A stretch of 32,822 nt of DNA from Chlorobiota bacterium (GCA_013152655.1 JAADFW010000041.1:1-32822); one strand, 5' to 3'. Numbered from the stretch's first letter, positions 8,652-19,306 are shown. Notes: a model not told the origin generated them from the letters alone. Numbers and translations are program-made.

Positions 8652-11315
8652 TTATCGTAATTTCTTACATTGCTTCAAATATGATTTTCTTAAATATTTA
8701 AACCATTTCTCATCAGTAATATACTGTTTTACAAAAACTTTTGGAATATTAATATTAACACCCTTGTAATCTTTAATTGCCAAATGAGTTCCCAAAAGAT
8801 TCTGATTACTTTCTGTCCATTTTGCCGGATAACCTTTTGAATATAAAAGTTTTAAATATTTCAATGCTTCATCTAACTGGTTATTTTCTGCAAAATATTT
8901 TACCGAATAATTTATAAATCCATTTACATTATTACTTATAAAATTATCTAAAGGAGCAAGTGTTATGCCTGAATCTGCATTAATATTAGAGTCTTTATAA
9001 AATTTTTCAAGATTTATATAATTAATTAATGCATCCTGATAACTTTCATCTTCAATTTGTCTTGATATTTTAATAAGCTGTTTTTGAAAATATACAATAT
9101 TGCTTATTTCGTCTCTGTTTTTAATAGCTTCCTTGGTTAATATTTGGCACTCGGAATTTTCATCTGCAATACGTATTGATTTTATCAATGCATTGTCTGC
9201 TTTAATATATTTTCCTTCTTCAATAAAACGAAGTGCTGTGTTTTTCTGCACATCATAATCTAATTGCGCATTTTTACACTTTTGTGAAAATATATTTGAT
9301 TTTAACTCTTCAAAACTACTTTTTAAATCATCGGATATTTTTATTTGATAATTCTCAACCATTGATGTTGCAACAGAGTAATGCTTTTTTGCCTCATTTA
9401 TTTTGTTCTCAGCAGCTCTTCGTTTACCTATTTTTAGTTCTGTTATAATGGCTAACTTAGTTGAATAACTATACAATGAATCAAATTCCTCCTGTTTCGG
9501 AAGTTTATAATCTAACTGTATTTTATTGGCATCAAGTAGTAAATTAACAGCTTTTTCATACTTCTTTACTGATAAATATGCCCTGGCATCTTTAATATTT
9601 TTCAAATAATACTTCTCAAAGATTTGTTTCTCCAGTTTTTCTAATTTTTCATTGGGTTCTAAATGATTTTTTATTTGCTGAACTTTTAACCTGTTAATTA
9701 AATTCTCAGCTATTTCATACTGCTGGTTATCGTAATATATTTGTACACTATCAATTAATATTCTATAAATTCCCTGATTTGATGCAGTAATTCCTTCGTA
9801 AATTTCATTATTACAAGGAATTACAACAAATTTCTTACATAATTTTTCAGCATAAGTATATTGTTGGTTAGATTCAATAAAGTTTTCATTTTTTAATAAA
9901 GAATCTGCATAATCAATTACATTCTCATACAGTACTGATATTAACGGGATAATTTTATTATTTATCTTAATATAGTAATTGTTTTTATTCTTATAATTAA
10001 CGGCACTGTCTATCATTATCTCCGCATCTTCAAATGTATTCTCACTAATATCTGTTTTTATTTGCTCCAACATTTGCATATAAATTCCGGTATGCGATGT
10101 TGTATATTCATTATACAAATTTTCATCGCAAAGTGAATTTGAAATATTTTTACATAAATTACTTACAGTGCGTAAAAAGAGCATGGCCGAGTCATATTTT
10201 TCAACCTGATTATACTGCTTAGCAATTTTAATATAATTATGGCTTACACGTTTAGCAATTTTAATTCCGGCTTTTTGCAATTCCGGCGAAAGATTCATTT
10301 TATTAAATACATTTAACAAAACTATTGCACATGAATCATTCATTTCTGTATTTAAAAAATGCTCTGCAATCTGTAACCACGACGGGACATAATTGTTCTT
10401 AACTTCAATAGATTTTCTAAAATATTTTGTTGCCGAAATAGTATCATATTGCTCTAAATATAGTAATCCCCTTTTATAATAAGTTACATGCATATTTTGT
10501 AAAGCATAATTTATTTGCTCCTCATACTTTTTTGTATTGGCTTGCAGGTTTTTTAACTTTACAATAAAATCAGCAGGGTCGTTATTATTCAAATTTAACT
10601 TAGCGTTGAATTTCTTGTTTTCAACACTTTTAATAAATTTTTTAGTTTTTTCAACCTGGTTTCTATACTTAACTAATTCATCTATATTCTTCAAGTCAAT
10701 TTCTTTTATTGAATTCAGTTCCAGATTAATAAGTGCTAAATAATTATAATAATCATCAATCTGATTTGTTTTATTATCAAATTTTTCTTTTGTTTTATCG
10801 CTATAATTAAAAAAGTAAATTTTATTAACTATATCATTAACCGTAAAATAATCGAACCCATTATAATTAAAAACAATTCTTTTTGAATTATTCTTTGAAA
10901 TCATGGCTTTATTACTTTCAAAATGAGTAATATTTTGTCCATCTTTTCTTACGTCAAAAACTATTGAAACATTTGAAGGTTGAAGAAAAGAAGTAATATT
11001 AAAGCCTTTATAGATAATATTATCAGTTGCTTTTATATTTAATAGTTGTATTGTAACAACATTGCCTGTTGAATTTGGATTAGAACTTAGTAATAAATTA
11101 AATTGAAAATGAATTTTAAAATCCTCAATATCACCGGAAAAACTTTCTTTCAATTTTTCAATAATTAAATTACTATTCTTTAAACTACCCGGAATATATT
11201 CCACAATAGCCGAATCCAAAAATGTTTTTTCCGTGGGTACTTTTTCTTGTGCCGACAGGTGAATTGTAAAAAACAGTATTATTAAATTTGCCAAATAAAA
11301 ACTTTTTTTAAGCAT
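8652..11315 (-). CDS. Large exported protein with TPR-like helical repeats, function unknown
   Basis: Probable start at MLKKSFYLANLIILFFTIHLSAQ (signal peptide), 50 codons inside the ORF-track start of 11465. Repeated A-x-x-Y/F helical-pair patterns such as YLEQYDTISATKYFRKSIEVKNNYVPSWLQIAEHFL. Confidence 0.65.
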   Translation of the reverse strand: MLKKSFYLANLIILFFTIHLSAQEKVPTEKTFLDSAIVEYIPGSLKNSNLIIEKLKESFSGDIEDFKIHFQFNLLLSSNPNSTGNVVTIQLLNIKATDNIIYKGFNITSFLQPSNVSIVFDVRKDGQNITHFESNKAMISKNNSKRIVFNYNGFDYFTVNDIVNKIYFFNYSDKTKEKFDNKTNQIDDYYNYLALINLELNSIKEIDLKNIDELVKYRNQVEKTKKFIKSVENKKFNAKLNLNNNDPADFIVKLKNLQANTKKYEEQINYALQNMHVTYYKRGLLYLEQYDTISATKYFRKSIEVKNNYVPSWLQIAEHFLNTEMNDSCAIVLLNVFNKMNLSPELQKAGIKIAKRVSHNYIKIAKQYNQVEKYDSAMLFLRTVSNLCKNISNSLCDENLYNEYTTSHTGIYMQMLEQIKTDISENTFEDAEIMIDSAVNYKNKNNYYIKINNKIIPLISVLYENVIDYADSLLKNENFIESNQQYTYAEKLCKKFVVIPCNNEIYEGITASNQGIYRILIDSVQIYYDNQQYEIAENLINRLKVQQIKNHLEPNEKLEKLEKQIFEKYYLKNIKDARAYLSVKKYEKAVNLLLDANKIQLDYKLPKQEEFDSLYSYSTKLAIITELKIGKRRAAENKINEAKKHYSVATSMVENYQIKISDDLKSSFEELKSNIFSQKCKNAQLDYDVQKNTALRFIEEGKYIKADNALIKSIRIADENSECQILTKEAIKNRDEISNIVYFQKQLIKISRQIEDESYQDALINYINLEKFYKDSNINADSGITLAPLDNFISNNVNGFINYSVKYFAENNQLDEALKYLKLLYSKGYPAKWTESNQNLLGTHLAIKDYKGVNINIPKVFVKQYITDEKWFKYLRKSYLKQCKKLR

Positions 11316-11545
11316 AATACAATGGTAATTAGTTGAATATCCTGTACAATATTTATTTAGTTGTTCAAAACATAATAATAAGTTTACTAAGTTAAAAATT
11401 TTGTACATCATTTCAATTTTGTTCAAATAACTATTATAAAACATAGTGTAAATAATTGCCGACAATTTTGGATTATTATCTTTGCTGGCAAATTCTTAAT
11501 TATTGTTTTCGTTCACTTTATAAAACTGAAATAAAATAAAGTAAA

Positions 11546-12778
11546 ATGGCTAAAAAAATATTTAAAGCAGGCAATACCGGTGGAAGAATAAGGTCGGACT
11601 GCCTTATGAATCTTGAATTAACCGGTAGTGGTGGAATTAAAATTAATTTAGAAAGTAAAGTTAAGAAGCTTTATGGCGAAGATATTATAAATACTTCTAA
11701 AGAAGTTTGTTCATTTTTTGATATAAAAAATGCCTCTATTGATATTACAGATACCGGGGCACTTCCTTTTGTTTTAACTGCCCGTTTAGAAGCTTGCATA
11801 AAACAAGCAATAAAAACTGATAAAGAATATTTACTTCCGCTAATAGAAGAAAACACATATTCAACCCCAAAAGAGCAATTTAGATTCTCAAGGCTTTATT
11901 TGCCCGGCAATACGCCTAGTATGATGCTAAATGCCGGAGTTCATAAACCCAACGGTATTATTCTTGACCTTGAAGATTCAGTTGCACCGGCTAAAAAAGC
12001 AGAAGCACAATTACTTGTCAGAAATGCTTTAAGGCAGGTAAATTTTTATGGTGCTGAACGCATGGTTCGTATTAATCAGTTCCCTGGCGGATTAGATGAT
12101 TTAAAATACATTATTCCGCATAATGTTAATTTAATTTTATTTCCAAAATGCGAAAGTGCTGAACAAATTCACAAATTAGAAGAAAAAATTAATGAATTAA
12201 AAACAAAATTCAATATTAAACAGCCGGTTTTTCTTATGCCAATTATTGAAAGTGCTTTAGGTGTTGAAATGGCTTATGAAATAGCATCCTCATCAGAAAA
12301 TGTTGTAGCACTGGCTATTGGATTAGAAGATTATACCGCAGACTTAGGTGCCAGAAGAACAAAAGAAGCTACTGAATCTTTTTATGCACGTACACGACTG
12401 GTTAATGCTTGCAAAGCAGCAGGTATTCAGGCTATTGATTCTGTATTTTCCGATGTGGCAGACGAAGAAGGATTAAGGCAAAATGTTAAAATTTCAAAAT
12501 CGCTGGGATTTGAAGGCATGGGATGCATTCACCCGCGACAAATAAAAGTAATACATGAAGGTTATGCTCCTGAAGAAGCTGAAATTGAAAAAGCAAAAAA
12601 AATAGTTAACGCATTTATTGAAGCAAGTGAAAAAGGCCTTGGTGTAGTTTCACTCGGTACAAAAATGATAGATCCTCCGGTTGTAAAAAGAGCTCAAAAA
12701 ATTATTGATTTAGCTGTAAAACTTAATATGTTACCTGAAAACTGGAGAAAAGATTTTTTAAATAATAAAGCTATTTAG
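11546..12778 (+). CDS. citDE: Fused citrate lyase acyl carrier protein (gamma, CitD) and citryl-CoA lyase beta subunit (CitE)
   Basis: N-terminal ~90 aa AGNTGGRIRSDCLMNLELTGSGGIKINLESKVKKLYGEDI...DTGALPFVLTARLEACIKQA matches CitD; then RFSRLYLPGNTPSMMLNAGVHKPNGIILDLEDSV...MPIIESALGVEMAYEIA...GLEDYTADLGARRT matches the CitE/HpcH-HpaI aldolase family. Confidence 0.88.
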   Translation: MAKKIFKAGNTGGRIRSDCLMNLELTGSGGIKINLESKVKKLYGEDIINTSKEVCSFFDIKNASIDITDTGALPFVLTARLEACIKQAIKTDKEYLLPLIEENTYSTPKEQFRFSRLYLPGNTPSMMLNAGVHKPNGIILDLEDSVAPAKKAEAQLLVRNALRQVNFYGAERMVRINQFPGGLDDLKYIIPHNVNLILFPKCESAEQIHKLEEKINELKTKFNIKQPVFLMPIIESALGVEMAYEIASSSENVVALAIGLEDYTADLGARRTKEATESFYARTRLVNACKAAGIQAIDSVFSDVADEEGLRQNVKISKSLGFEGMGCIHPRQIKVIHEGYAPEEAEIEKAKKIVNAFIEASEKGLGVVSLGTKMIDPPVVKRAQKIIDLAVKLNMLPENWRKDFLNNKAI

Positions 12779-12801
12779 AACACTACCAAAATACTAATAA
12801 T

Positions 12802-14352
12802 ATGGAATTTGTTAAAAATGCAATAGGAAAATTAGTTCCTACAGAAATTAATGGCGAACAGGTAATTCCTTTTAAAGGAGTAGGCAAGTATAAACCTGAA
12901 GGAAAAAAACATGCTCCCTATATCCCATCAAATGTGGACTTTCCACTTGATGGCAACAAAACGGTAAGTTCTTTAAAAGAAGCGTTAATAAAAGCCGGGT
13001 TAAAAGATGGCATGACCATTTCTACACATCATCATTTTAGAAATGGGGATTTAATAGCCAATCAAATTTTTGATATTGCAAAAGAACTAAGTGTGAAAAA
13101 TTTACGTTGGTTTCCCTCTGCTTCATTTCCATGTCACGAACATTTAATTCAATACCTTGAAGATGGAACTATTCAAAGAATTGAAGCCAGCATGAATGGC
13201 CCTTTAGGAAAATTCTGCTCGGAAGGAAAAATGAAAGGAACCGCTGTTTTACGTTCTCACGGTGGACGGTATCAGGCTGTTCAGGATGGAGAAGTCAAAA
13301 TTGACATTGCTGTAATAGGTGCAGCATGTGCCGACCCTTTTGGTAATGCAAATGGCTTATTCGGCCAATCAACCAGCGGGCTATTAGGCTTTGCACTGGC
13401 TGATTCACAGTACGCTGATAAGGTAATTGTTGTTACAGATAATATGGTTCCATTTCCATGCATCCCATGGCAAATTCAGGGTAATTATGTTGATTATACT
13501 GTTAAAATGAATAAAATAGGTATTCCTGAAAAAATTATTTCAGGAACTACTAAAATTACCAAAAGCCCTGACCGCTTACTTTTAGCCGAAATGACAGCAA
13601 AATTTTGTGATGTTACCGGAATTATTCAGGAAGGGTTTTCTTTTCAAACCGGTGCAGGAGGAACTTCTTTGGCTGTTAGCGAATACTTTGCAAACATAAT
13701 GAAAAAGAAAGGCATAAAAGGACGCTTTGCAAGAGGAGGAAGTAACAAATATCTTGTAAAAATGTTAGAAGAAGGCTTAATAGATTATATTCTCGACGGA
13801 CAAACATTTGACCTTGATGGAGTGCGCTCAATGGCAGAAAATCCAAATCATGTATGGACCAGTCCGTTTACCAGTTATAATTACCACAGCAAAGGAAATT
13901 TTGCAGGAATTCTGGATGTTGTTATACTAGGTGCAACAGAGGTGGATATAAACTTTAATGCAAATGTAGTTACACATTCAGATGGATATTTATTACACGG
14001 TATTGGTGGATGGCAAAACTGTCTTTTCTCTAAAACCGTTATACTTCCACTACCTTTATTCCGTGACAGAATTCCGGTTGTAGTAGATGAAGTAACAACA
14101 GTTTGCGGGCCTGGTGAATTAATAGATGTTATTGTAACTGAACGTGGAATTGCTATAAATCCAAAAAGAAAGGATTTAATAGACAAAGCAAAAAACTCAG
14201 GATTACCACTAAAAACCATCAGGGAACTAAAAGACGAAGCGGAAAAAATATGTGGTAAACCTACCAAGCCAAAATTGGGTGATAAAGTTGTTGCAGCTAT
14301 TAAATGGGTAGATGGAACTGTTATTGATGTAGTTAGACAAGTTTTAGAATAA
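12802..14352 (+). CDS. citF: Citrate lyase alpha subunit CitF (citrate CoA-transferase)
   Basis: DGMTISTHHHFRNGD, SMNGPLGKFCSEGKMKGTAVLRSHGGRYQAVQDGE, GFSFQTGAGGTSLAVSEYF, LLHGIGGWQNCLFSKTVILPLP. Confidence 0.93.
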   Translation: MEFVKNAIGKLVPTEINGEQVIPFKGVGKYKPEGKKHAPYIPSNVDFPLDGNKTVSSLKEALIKAGLKDGMTISTHHHFRNGDLIANQIFDIAKELSVKNLRWFPSASFPCHEHLIQYLEDGTIQRIEASMNGPLGKFCSEGKMKGTAVLRSHGGRYQAVQDGEVKIDIAVIGAACADPFGNANGLFGQSTSGLLGFALADSQYADKVIVVTDNMVPFPCIPWQIQGNYVDYTVKMNKIGIPEKIISGTTKITKSPDRLLLAEMTAKFCDVTGIIQEGFSFQTGAGGTSLAVSEYFANIMKKKGIKGRFARGGSNKYLVKMLEEGLIDYILDGQTFDLDGVRSMAENPNHVWTSPFTSYNYHSKGNFAGILDVVILGATEVDINFNANVVTHSDGYLLHGIGGWQNCLFSKTVILPLPLFRDRIPVVVDEVTTVCGPGELIDVIVTERGIAINPKRKDLIDKAKNSGLPLKTIRELKDEAEKICGKPTKPKLGDKVVAAIKWVDGTVIDVVRQVLE

Positions 14353-14369
14353 AAAATAAAATATTTAAG

Positions 14370-14430
14370 TTCAAGGATACTCTCTTTCTGGAAGAAGGAT
14401 ACTATCTTTTAAAAAGATAGTATCCTTGAA
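14370..14430 (+). terminator. Strong hairpin after citF with duplicated left arm
   Basis: AAGGATACTATCTTTT (14395-14410) / AAAAGATAGTATCCTT (14412-14427) perfect arms; a second near-copy of the left arm, TTCAAGGATACTCTCTTT, at 14370-14387. Confidence 0.6.
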
Positions 14431-14460
14431 GTTACTTTAGAAAAACAATAAAAAAAATGC

Positions 14461-14468
14461 TAACTTTG
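14461..14468 (+). promoter_or_regulatory. Putative Bacteroidota -7 element TAACTTTG
   Basis: TAnnTTTG match about 55 nt upstream of the 14523 start codon. Confidence 0.4.
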
Positions 14469-14522
14469 AGATATTAATCTGTACCAAACTTTTTTTATTT
14501 CTCTCATTAAAAGCCGGTAAAC

Positions 14523-16691
14523 ATGCGAAAGAATTTTATACTTGCCCTTATATTATGTATAGGGTTTCTATCTGGTTATTCACAATTAAATATTGGCGGA
14601 CAACCTTTAAGCTATCAAAAAGACCTGACTAATTATTCTTTTCCTACTGAAACAATGCCATCATTTGATATTCCGGTAATGGAGCAGGAAGACAGGTTTA
14701 TTGGCAAATATGAAAAAGAGAGTTACAGATTTGCTAAATCGTTTGATGTTAATTACAGCTTAAATAATTCAGGTTCATGGATTAACTTACCTGATGGATC
14801 AAGAGTTTGGAAGTTAGGCATTTACTCACCGCATGCATATTCCATTAATATAATATTTTCAAAATTTTACTTACCACAAGGAGCTAAATTATACATTTAT
14901 AATTTAGAAGAAAGTTATTCAATTGGCGGATATACTAATAGAAACAATAATATAAATAATTTGCTTGCCACAGAACCGGTTTTTGGAGATTATGTTGTTG
15001 TTGAATATTTTGAACCTGCATCAGAAAAAGGAAAATCATTACTTACAATAGGAACGGTTTCGCATGATTATAGAAATATATTAAAACTATTTCATGAAAA
15101 GGATGACCAGTTTGGTGCATCGGGTGAATGTAATGTTGATATAAACTGTACTGAAGGAAACGATTGGCAAAAAGTTAAACATTCAGTTACCCGCATAATA
15201 ATAGACGGAAGTAAGCTTTGTTCCGGTGCATTAATTAATAATACGAGGCAAGATGAAACACCATACTATCTTACTGCAAATCACTGCATTAGTACTACTG
15301 ACGAAGCAGCTACTTCTATATTTTATTTTAATTATGAAAGCCCTACTTGTAACGGTATTGACGGAATAACAACTCAAACAATTTCCGGCTCAACCATAAA
15401 AGCCACAGGACCCGACCATAAACTTGATTTTTGTCTGTTAGAATTAAATGACGATATACCTGCTAGTTTTAATCCTTATTTTGCAGGCTGGAACCGTAGT
15501 GAAAACATTCCCCAAAATACTGTCAGTATTCATCATCCAAGTGGAGATGTAAAGAAAATATCGATTGACGATGATCCTCCAACAACCGGAAATTACGGTT
15601 CTACATACGATATTAATTCACACTGGTGGATTCATAGCTGGGAAGTTGGAACTACTGAAGGAGGTTCTTCAGGATGCCCGCTATTTGATGAAAATCAAAG
15701 AATTATTGGCGATTTAACCGGAGGTGAAGCATCTTGTTCAAATTCCGTAAACGATTATTTTGCTAAATTTTCAATGTCTTGGGCTGATTATCCGAATAAT
15801 GATGAACAATTAAAATACTGGCTTGACCCTGACAATTCAGGAGTTGTAACACTTGATGGCTTTGACCCTAACGGTGGAGAAATTGCAGGATGTGATACCT
15901 TATCAAATTTTATTGGTACATCTACTCTTTATACCACTCAGGAGGGCGGATATTTAGCCGGAAATAATGAATACGGAGATCTTGCAAAAGCAGAATATTT
16001 TGAAAGCACCAATTCACATGATATAATTACCGGTGTAATTTTTTATTTTGGCGCAGCAAGCGGCAGTGTTAGTAATTTAACTTTTGCTGTTTGGGAAGAT
16101 AACAATGGAGAACCGGGCAACCAAATTGGTTCAAATACTAAAGCGTTGAGTGATATAGTAACCGATGTAGAAAACAACGATTTAACCATTGTTTCTTTTA
16201 CAGATGCAATTGAAATAAACGGGCCTTTTTATGTTGGCGTGTACTTACCCACTGAACCTGATGAATACGTTGGATTAGTTACAAATGCCGAAGGTGACAA
16301 CGCAACAAATACCGGTTGGGAAATGCTAAGTACCGGATTATGGTATCCGTACAGCAGTACAAATTCATGGAGTATATCCTTGAATCATGCTATTTTTCCA
16401 ATTACTTGTTCATACGTTGGTACTGAGATTGTACCAAAAGAAAATAGCTTTGTTAATATATACCCTAATCCTGTTTCAGACAGGTTAACTATTGAAAAAG
16501 GCACATTATTTAAACTTAATCGTATAATTGTTTATAATTATTTTGGTGAAAAAGTAATGGAAAAATTCAATTCAAATGATTTAAACTCAGGTAATATAGA
16601 AATTAATTTATCATCGCTATCACCTGGTTTTTACTTAGTAACGCTTATTTCCGACAATGAAATAATTACAAAAAAAATAGTAAAAGACTAA
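14523..16691 (+). CDS. Secreted trypsin-like/lysyl-endopeptidase-like serine protease with T9SS C-terminal sorting domain
   Basis: Signal peptide; CSGALINNTRQDETPYYLTANHCI (His), GPDHKLDFCLLEL (Asp), GTTEGGSSGCPLFDENQRIIGDLTGG (Ser); C-terminal IYPNPVSDRLTIEKG...LSPGFYLVTLISDNEIITKKIVKD T9SS type A domain. Confidence 0.88.
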   Translation: MRKNFILALILCIGFLSGYSQLNIGGQPLSYQKDLTNYSFPTETMPSFDIPVMEQEDRFIGKYEKESYRFAKSFDVNYSLNNSGSWINLPDGSRVWKLGIYSPHAYSINIIFSKFYLPQGAKLYIYNLEESYSIGGYTNRNNNINNLLATEPVFGDYVVVEYFEPASEKGKSLLTIGTVSHDYRNILKLFHEKDDQFGASGECNVDINCTEGNDWQKVKHSVTRIIIDGSKLCSGALINNTRQDETPYYLTANHCISTTDEAATSIFYFNYESPTCNGIDGITTQTISGSTIKATGPDHKLDFCLLELNDDIPASFNPYFAGWNRSENIPQNTVSIHHPSGDVKKISIDDDPPTTGNYGSTYDINSHWWIHSWEVGTTEGGSSGCPLFDENQRIIGDLTGGEASCSNSVNDYFAKFSMSWADYPNNDEQLKYWLDPDNSGVVTLDGFDPNGGEIAGCDTLSNFIGTSTLYTTQEGGYLAGNNEYGDLAKAEYFESTNSHDIITGVIFYFGAASGSVSNLTFAVWEDNNGEPGNQIGSNTKALSDIVTDVENNDLTIVSFTDAIEINGPFYVGVYLPTEPDEYVGLVTNAEGDNATNTGWEMLSTGLWYPYSSTNSWSISLNHAIFPITCSYVGTEIVPKENSFVNIYPNPVSDRLTIEKGTLFKLNRIIVYNYFGEKVMEKFNSNDLNSGNIEINLSSLSPGFYLVTLISDNEIITKKIVKD

Positions 16692-16750
16692 TCTTTAAAA
16701 AAGGCTGTATAATTTTTCAGGTGTATTTTTAATACTAAAATTAAACACTT

Positions 16751-19267
16751 GTGAAAACTCCATATTTACTAATATCACTAATTTTTTTCTCCTCTTTTTT
16801 ATATTTAATAACCTGGAGCTTTTCCAAACTGTATATCCTAAAAAAAAACACACACCTGAAAATTTGGAATGTAATTCTTCTTTTAACTTTTTTGGTAACA
16901 GCTATATTGGGAATTTTATTGGCTGCCCAGGTAAATTATAAATGGGATATCCCCTATTTAAAAGAACTATTGAACTGGCATGTGAATTTTGGTATTGCCA
17001 TGGCTATAATTTCAGTATTTCATTTTATTAACCATTGGAAATACTATTGGCATATTTTCAGCAATGATAAAAATAAACTAAAAAGATACAACGAAACACA
17101 AAAATCGTATTTAAACAAAACTATTCAATCACCTTACAAAAAGAGAGATAAAATCCCTGTTTTATTATTAGGATTTTCAGCCATAATTATACAATTAGTT
17201 CTTATTCGTGAGATTTTTTCAATCATAAGCGGTAATGAGTTAATTATAGGAATAGTTCTATCCAACTGGATGATTATTACAGGATTAGGAGCGTACCTGG
17301 GAAAATATTCCCATAAAATAAAGCATTCCGACAGATTTGTTAAATTTGTTTTATTGTTGCTTCCTATACTATCAATTATAATTGTATTTTCAATTAATTC
17401 TTTAAAAAACAGCGTTTTCCTCCCCGGAAGTATCATAAGTTTATACCAGATTATTTATTCAACTTTCATTATTTTATTCCCGGTTTGCTTTTTATCAGGA
17501 TATCTTTTTACGCATTTATCTTTTCAACTCTCGCAAAAATATAAACAAAACTTTATTGACAAAACATACGCATTTGAGGCAATAGGAAGTTTAACAGGAG
17601 GCGTAGTTTTTAATTTTATATTGGTTTATTTTTTTCATTCAATACAAATACTAACAACGCTGTTTATCATAAACCTTGTTGTTTTGAAATTCTATTCAGC
17701 CGGCCAAATACGATTTCAAAATTTAATTAGCCGGCTACTTATTGCCTTGGCACTAATACTAACATTTTTTGTATTTGATATTGATACTTTTTCCAAACAT
17801 TTTTTATATAAAAATCAGAATATTGTAATTAACAAAGACACGCCCTATGGAAATTTAATTGTTACAAAGAATGAAGATCAAATTAATTTTTTTGAAAATT
17901 CCGTTTTACTTTTTTCAACCAATAATGTTATTGAAAATGAAGAATTAGTGCATTTTGCCATGCTTCAAAAAGATACAATAAATAATGTTTTATTAATCTC
18001 CGGAGGAATAAAAGGCCTTGCCAATGAAATAAATAAGTACAATATTAAACAGATTGATTATGTCGAACTTAACCCGTGGATAATAAGAACCGGTAAAATT
18101 TTTACCGAATCCTTGAATAATAAAAAACTAAATATCATATTAAAAGATGCTAAGATTTTTATTAAAAAAACAAGTAAAAAATACGACATTGCTATTTTAG
18201 ATTTACCCGGCCCTGTTACTGCACAAACCAACCGATTTTATACTACCGATTTTTTTGCTGATTTAAAGAAAATTGTTACTCCTAAAGCTGTTATTATTTT
18301 AAAACTGCCATCAACTTACAATTACATTAGTAATAGTTCTGTTAAAGTTCAATCGGTAATTTACAATTCTTTAAAAAGCAAGTTTAAAAATGTCAGGATA
18401 ATACCGGGTGAATATAATTACTTAATAGCTTCTGACAAATTACTGCAATTAAATTATTTGACATTATTAAATAAACATGATTTTGAAAATGAATATGTAA
18501 ATGAATATTACCTTGATGATTATTTATTACAAGAAAGAAGCAAATATTTGGAAAGCAATATGCTACCCGATACAGAATTAAATACAGACTATAAACCTGC
18601 TGCCTATTTTTATTATATAGCTCATTGGTTAGATTATTTCAAATCAAATTATAAGCCTGCTCTTTTTATATTTCTTGTTCTTGTTCTTGTTTTTATTATA
18701 TTTTTAAAACCGTTAAAACTAGGGCTTTTTACAGTTGGCTTTTCCGGAGCTTCCATTCAGTTTGTACTAATATTTGCTTTTCAGGTAATTTATGGGTTTG
18801 TTTTTCAAATGATTGGCATTTTAATAATGTTTTTTATGGCAGGACTTGCTATAGGCGCCTATTTTAATAAAAGAATAACAAGCAAAACAAACATTAAAGT
18901 ATTTAATAAATATCAGCTTGCTTTAGGATTGCTTAATTTTATCATTATCGGGTTGTTAATTCTTTTTAAAAAGTTTATGATTCCTTCATTTATAGTCTAT
19001 TTCATTTTTGTTTTAATAATATTTTCTGTATCAGTTCTAACAGGAATTTTATTTTCAATTGCTACTCATATAAACACTAACTCAATAATAAATATTTCTT
19101 CGTCCAGTTATGGTGCAGACCTTGCCGGATCAGCATTAGGGTCGGTTTTAACTTCAATAGTATTTATTCCATTTTTGGGAATAATTCAAACGCTATTATT
19201 GATAGCATTACTCAATTTTTTAATTATTTCAATTAATTGGCTTAGAACCGGTAAATATTTTTCTTAA
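16751..19267 (+). CDS. Polytopic membrane protein: N-terminal b-type-cytochrome-like (DUF4405-like) helices fused to membrane spermidine/spermine-synthase-like domain; GTG start
   Basis: HLKIWNVILLLTFLVTAILGIL and WHVNFGIAMAIISVFHFINHWKYYWHIF carry spaced His as in heme-b bundles; then multi-TM GFSAIIIQLVLIREIFSIISGNELIIGIVLSNWMIITGLGAYLG and LLISGGIKGLANEIN...YVELNPW...DIAILDLPGPVTAQTNRFYTTDFF (aminopropyltransferase-like). Confidence 0.75.
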   Translation: MKTPYLLISLIFFSSFLYLITWSFSKLYILKKNTHLKIWNVILLLTFLVTAILGILLAAQVNYKWDIPYLKELLNWHVNFGIAMAIISVFHFINHWKYYWHIFSNDKNKLKRYNETQKSYLNKTIQSPYKKRDKIPVLLLGFSAIIIQLVLIREIFSIISGNELIIGIVLSNWMIITGLGAYLGKYSHKIKHSDRFVKFVLLLLPILSIIIVFSINSLKNSVFLPGSIISLYQIIYSTFIILFPVCFLSGYLFTHLSFQLSQKYKQNFIDKTYAFEAIGSLTGGVVFNFILVYFFHSIQILTTLFIINLVVLKFYSAGQIRFQNLISRLLIALALILTFFVFDIDTFSKHFLYKNQNIVINKDTPYGNLIVTKNEDQINFFENSVLLFSTNNVIENEELVHFAMLQKDTINNVLLISGGIKGLANEINKYNIKQIDYVELNPWIIRTGKIFTESLNNKKLNIILKDAKIFIKKTSKKYDIAILDLPGPVTAQTNRFYTTDFFADLKKIVTPKAVIILKLPSTYNYISNSSVKVQSVIYNSLKSKFKNVRIIPGEYNYLIASDKLLQLNYLTLLNKHDFENEYVNEYYLDDYLLQERSKYLESNMLPDTELNTDYKPAAYFYYIAHWLDYFKSNYKPALFIFLVLVLVFIIFLKPLKLGLFTVGFSGASIQFVLIFAFQVIYGFVFQMIGILIMFFMAGLAIGAYFNKRITSKTNIKVFNKYQLALGLLNFIIIGLLILFKKFMIPSFIVYFIFVLIIFSVSVLTGILFSIATHINTNSIINISSSSYGADLAGSALGSVLTSIVFIPFLGIIQTLLLIALLNFLIISINWLRTGKYFS

Positions 19268-19306
19268 ATTTATAATGGAAGAATACTAATTTACATACCA
19301 AATAAA

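Noticed and set aside
11316-11465. 50-codon N-terminal extension of the TPR-like ORF
   Set aside because: Signal peptide begins at 11315; the extension would bury it and is poor coding sequence.
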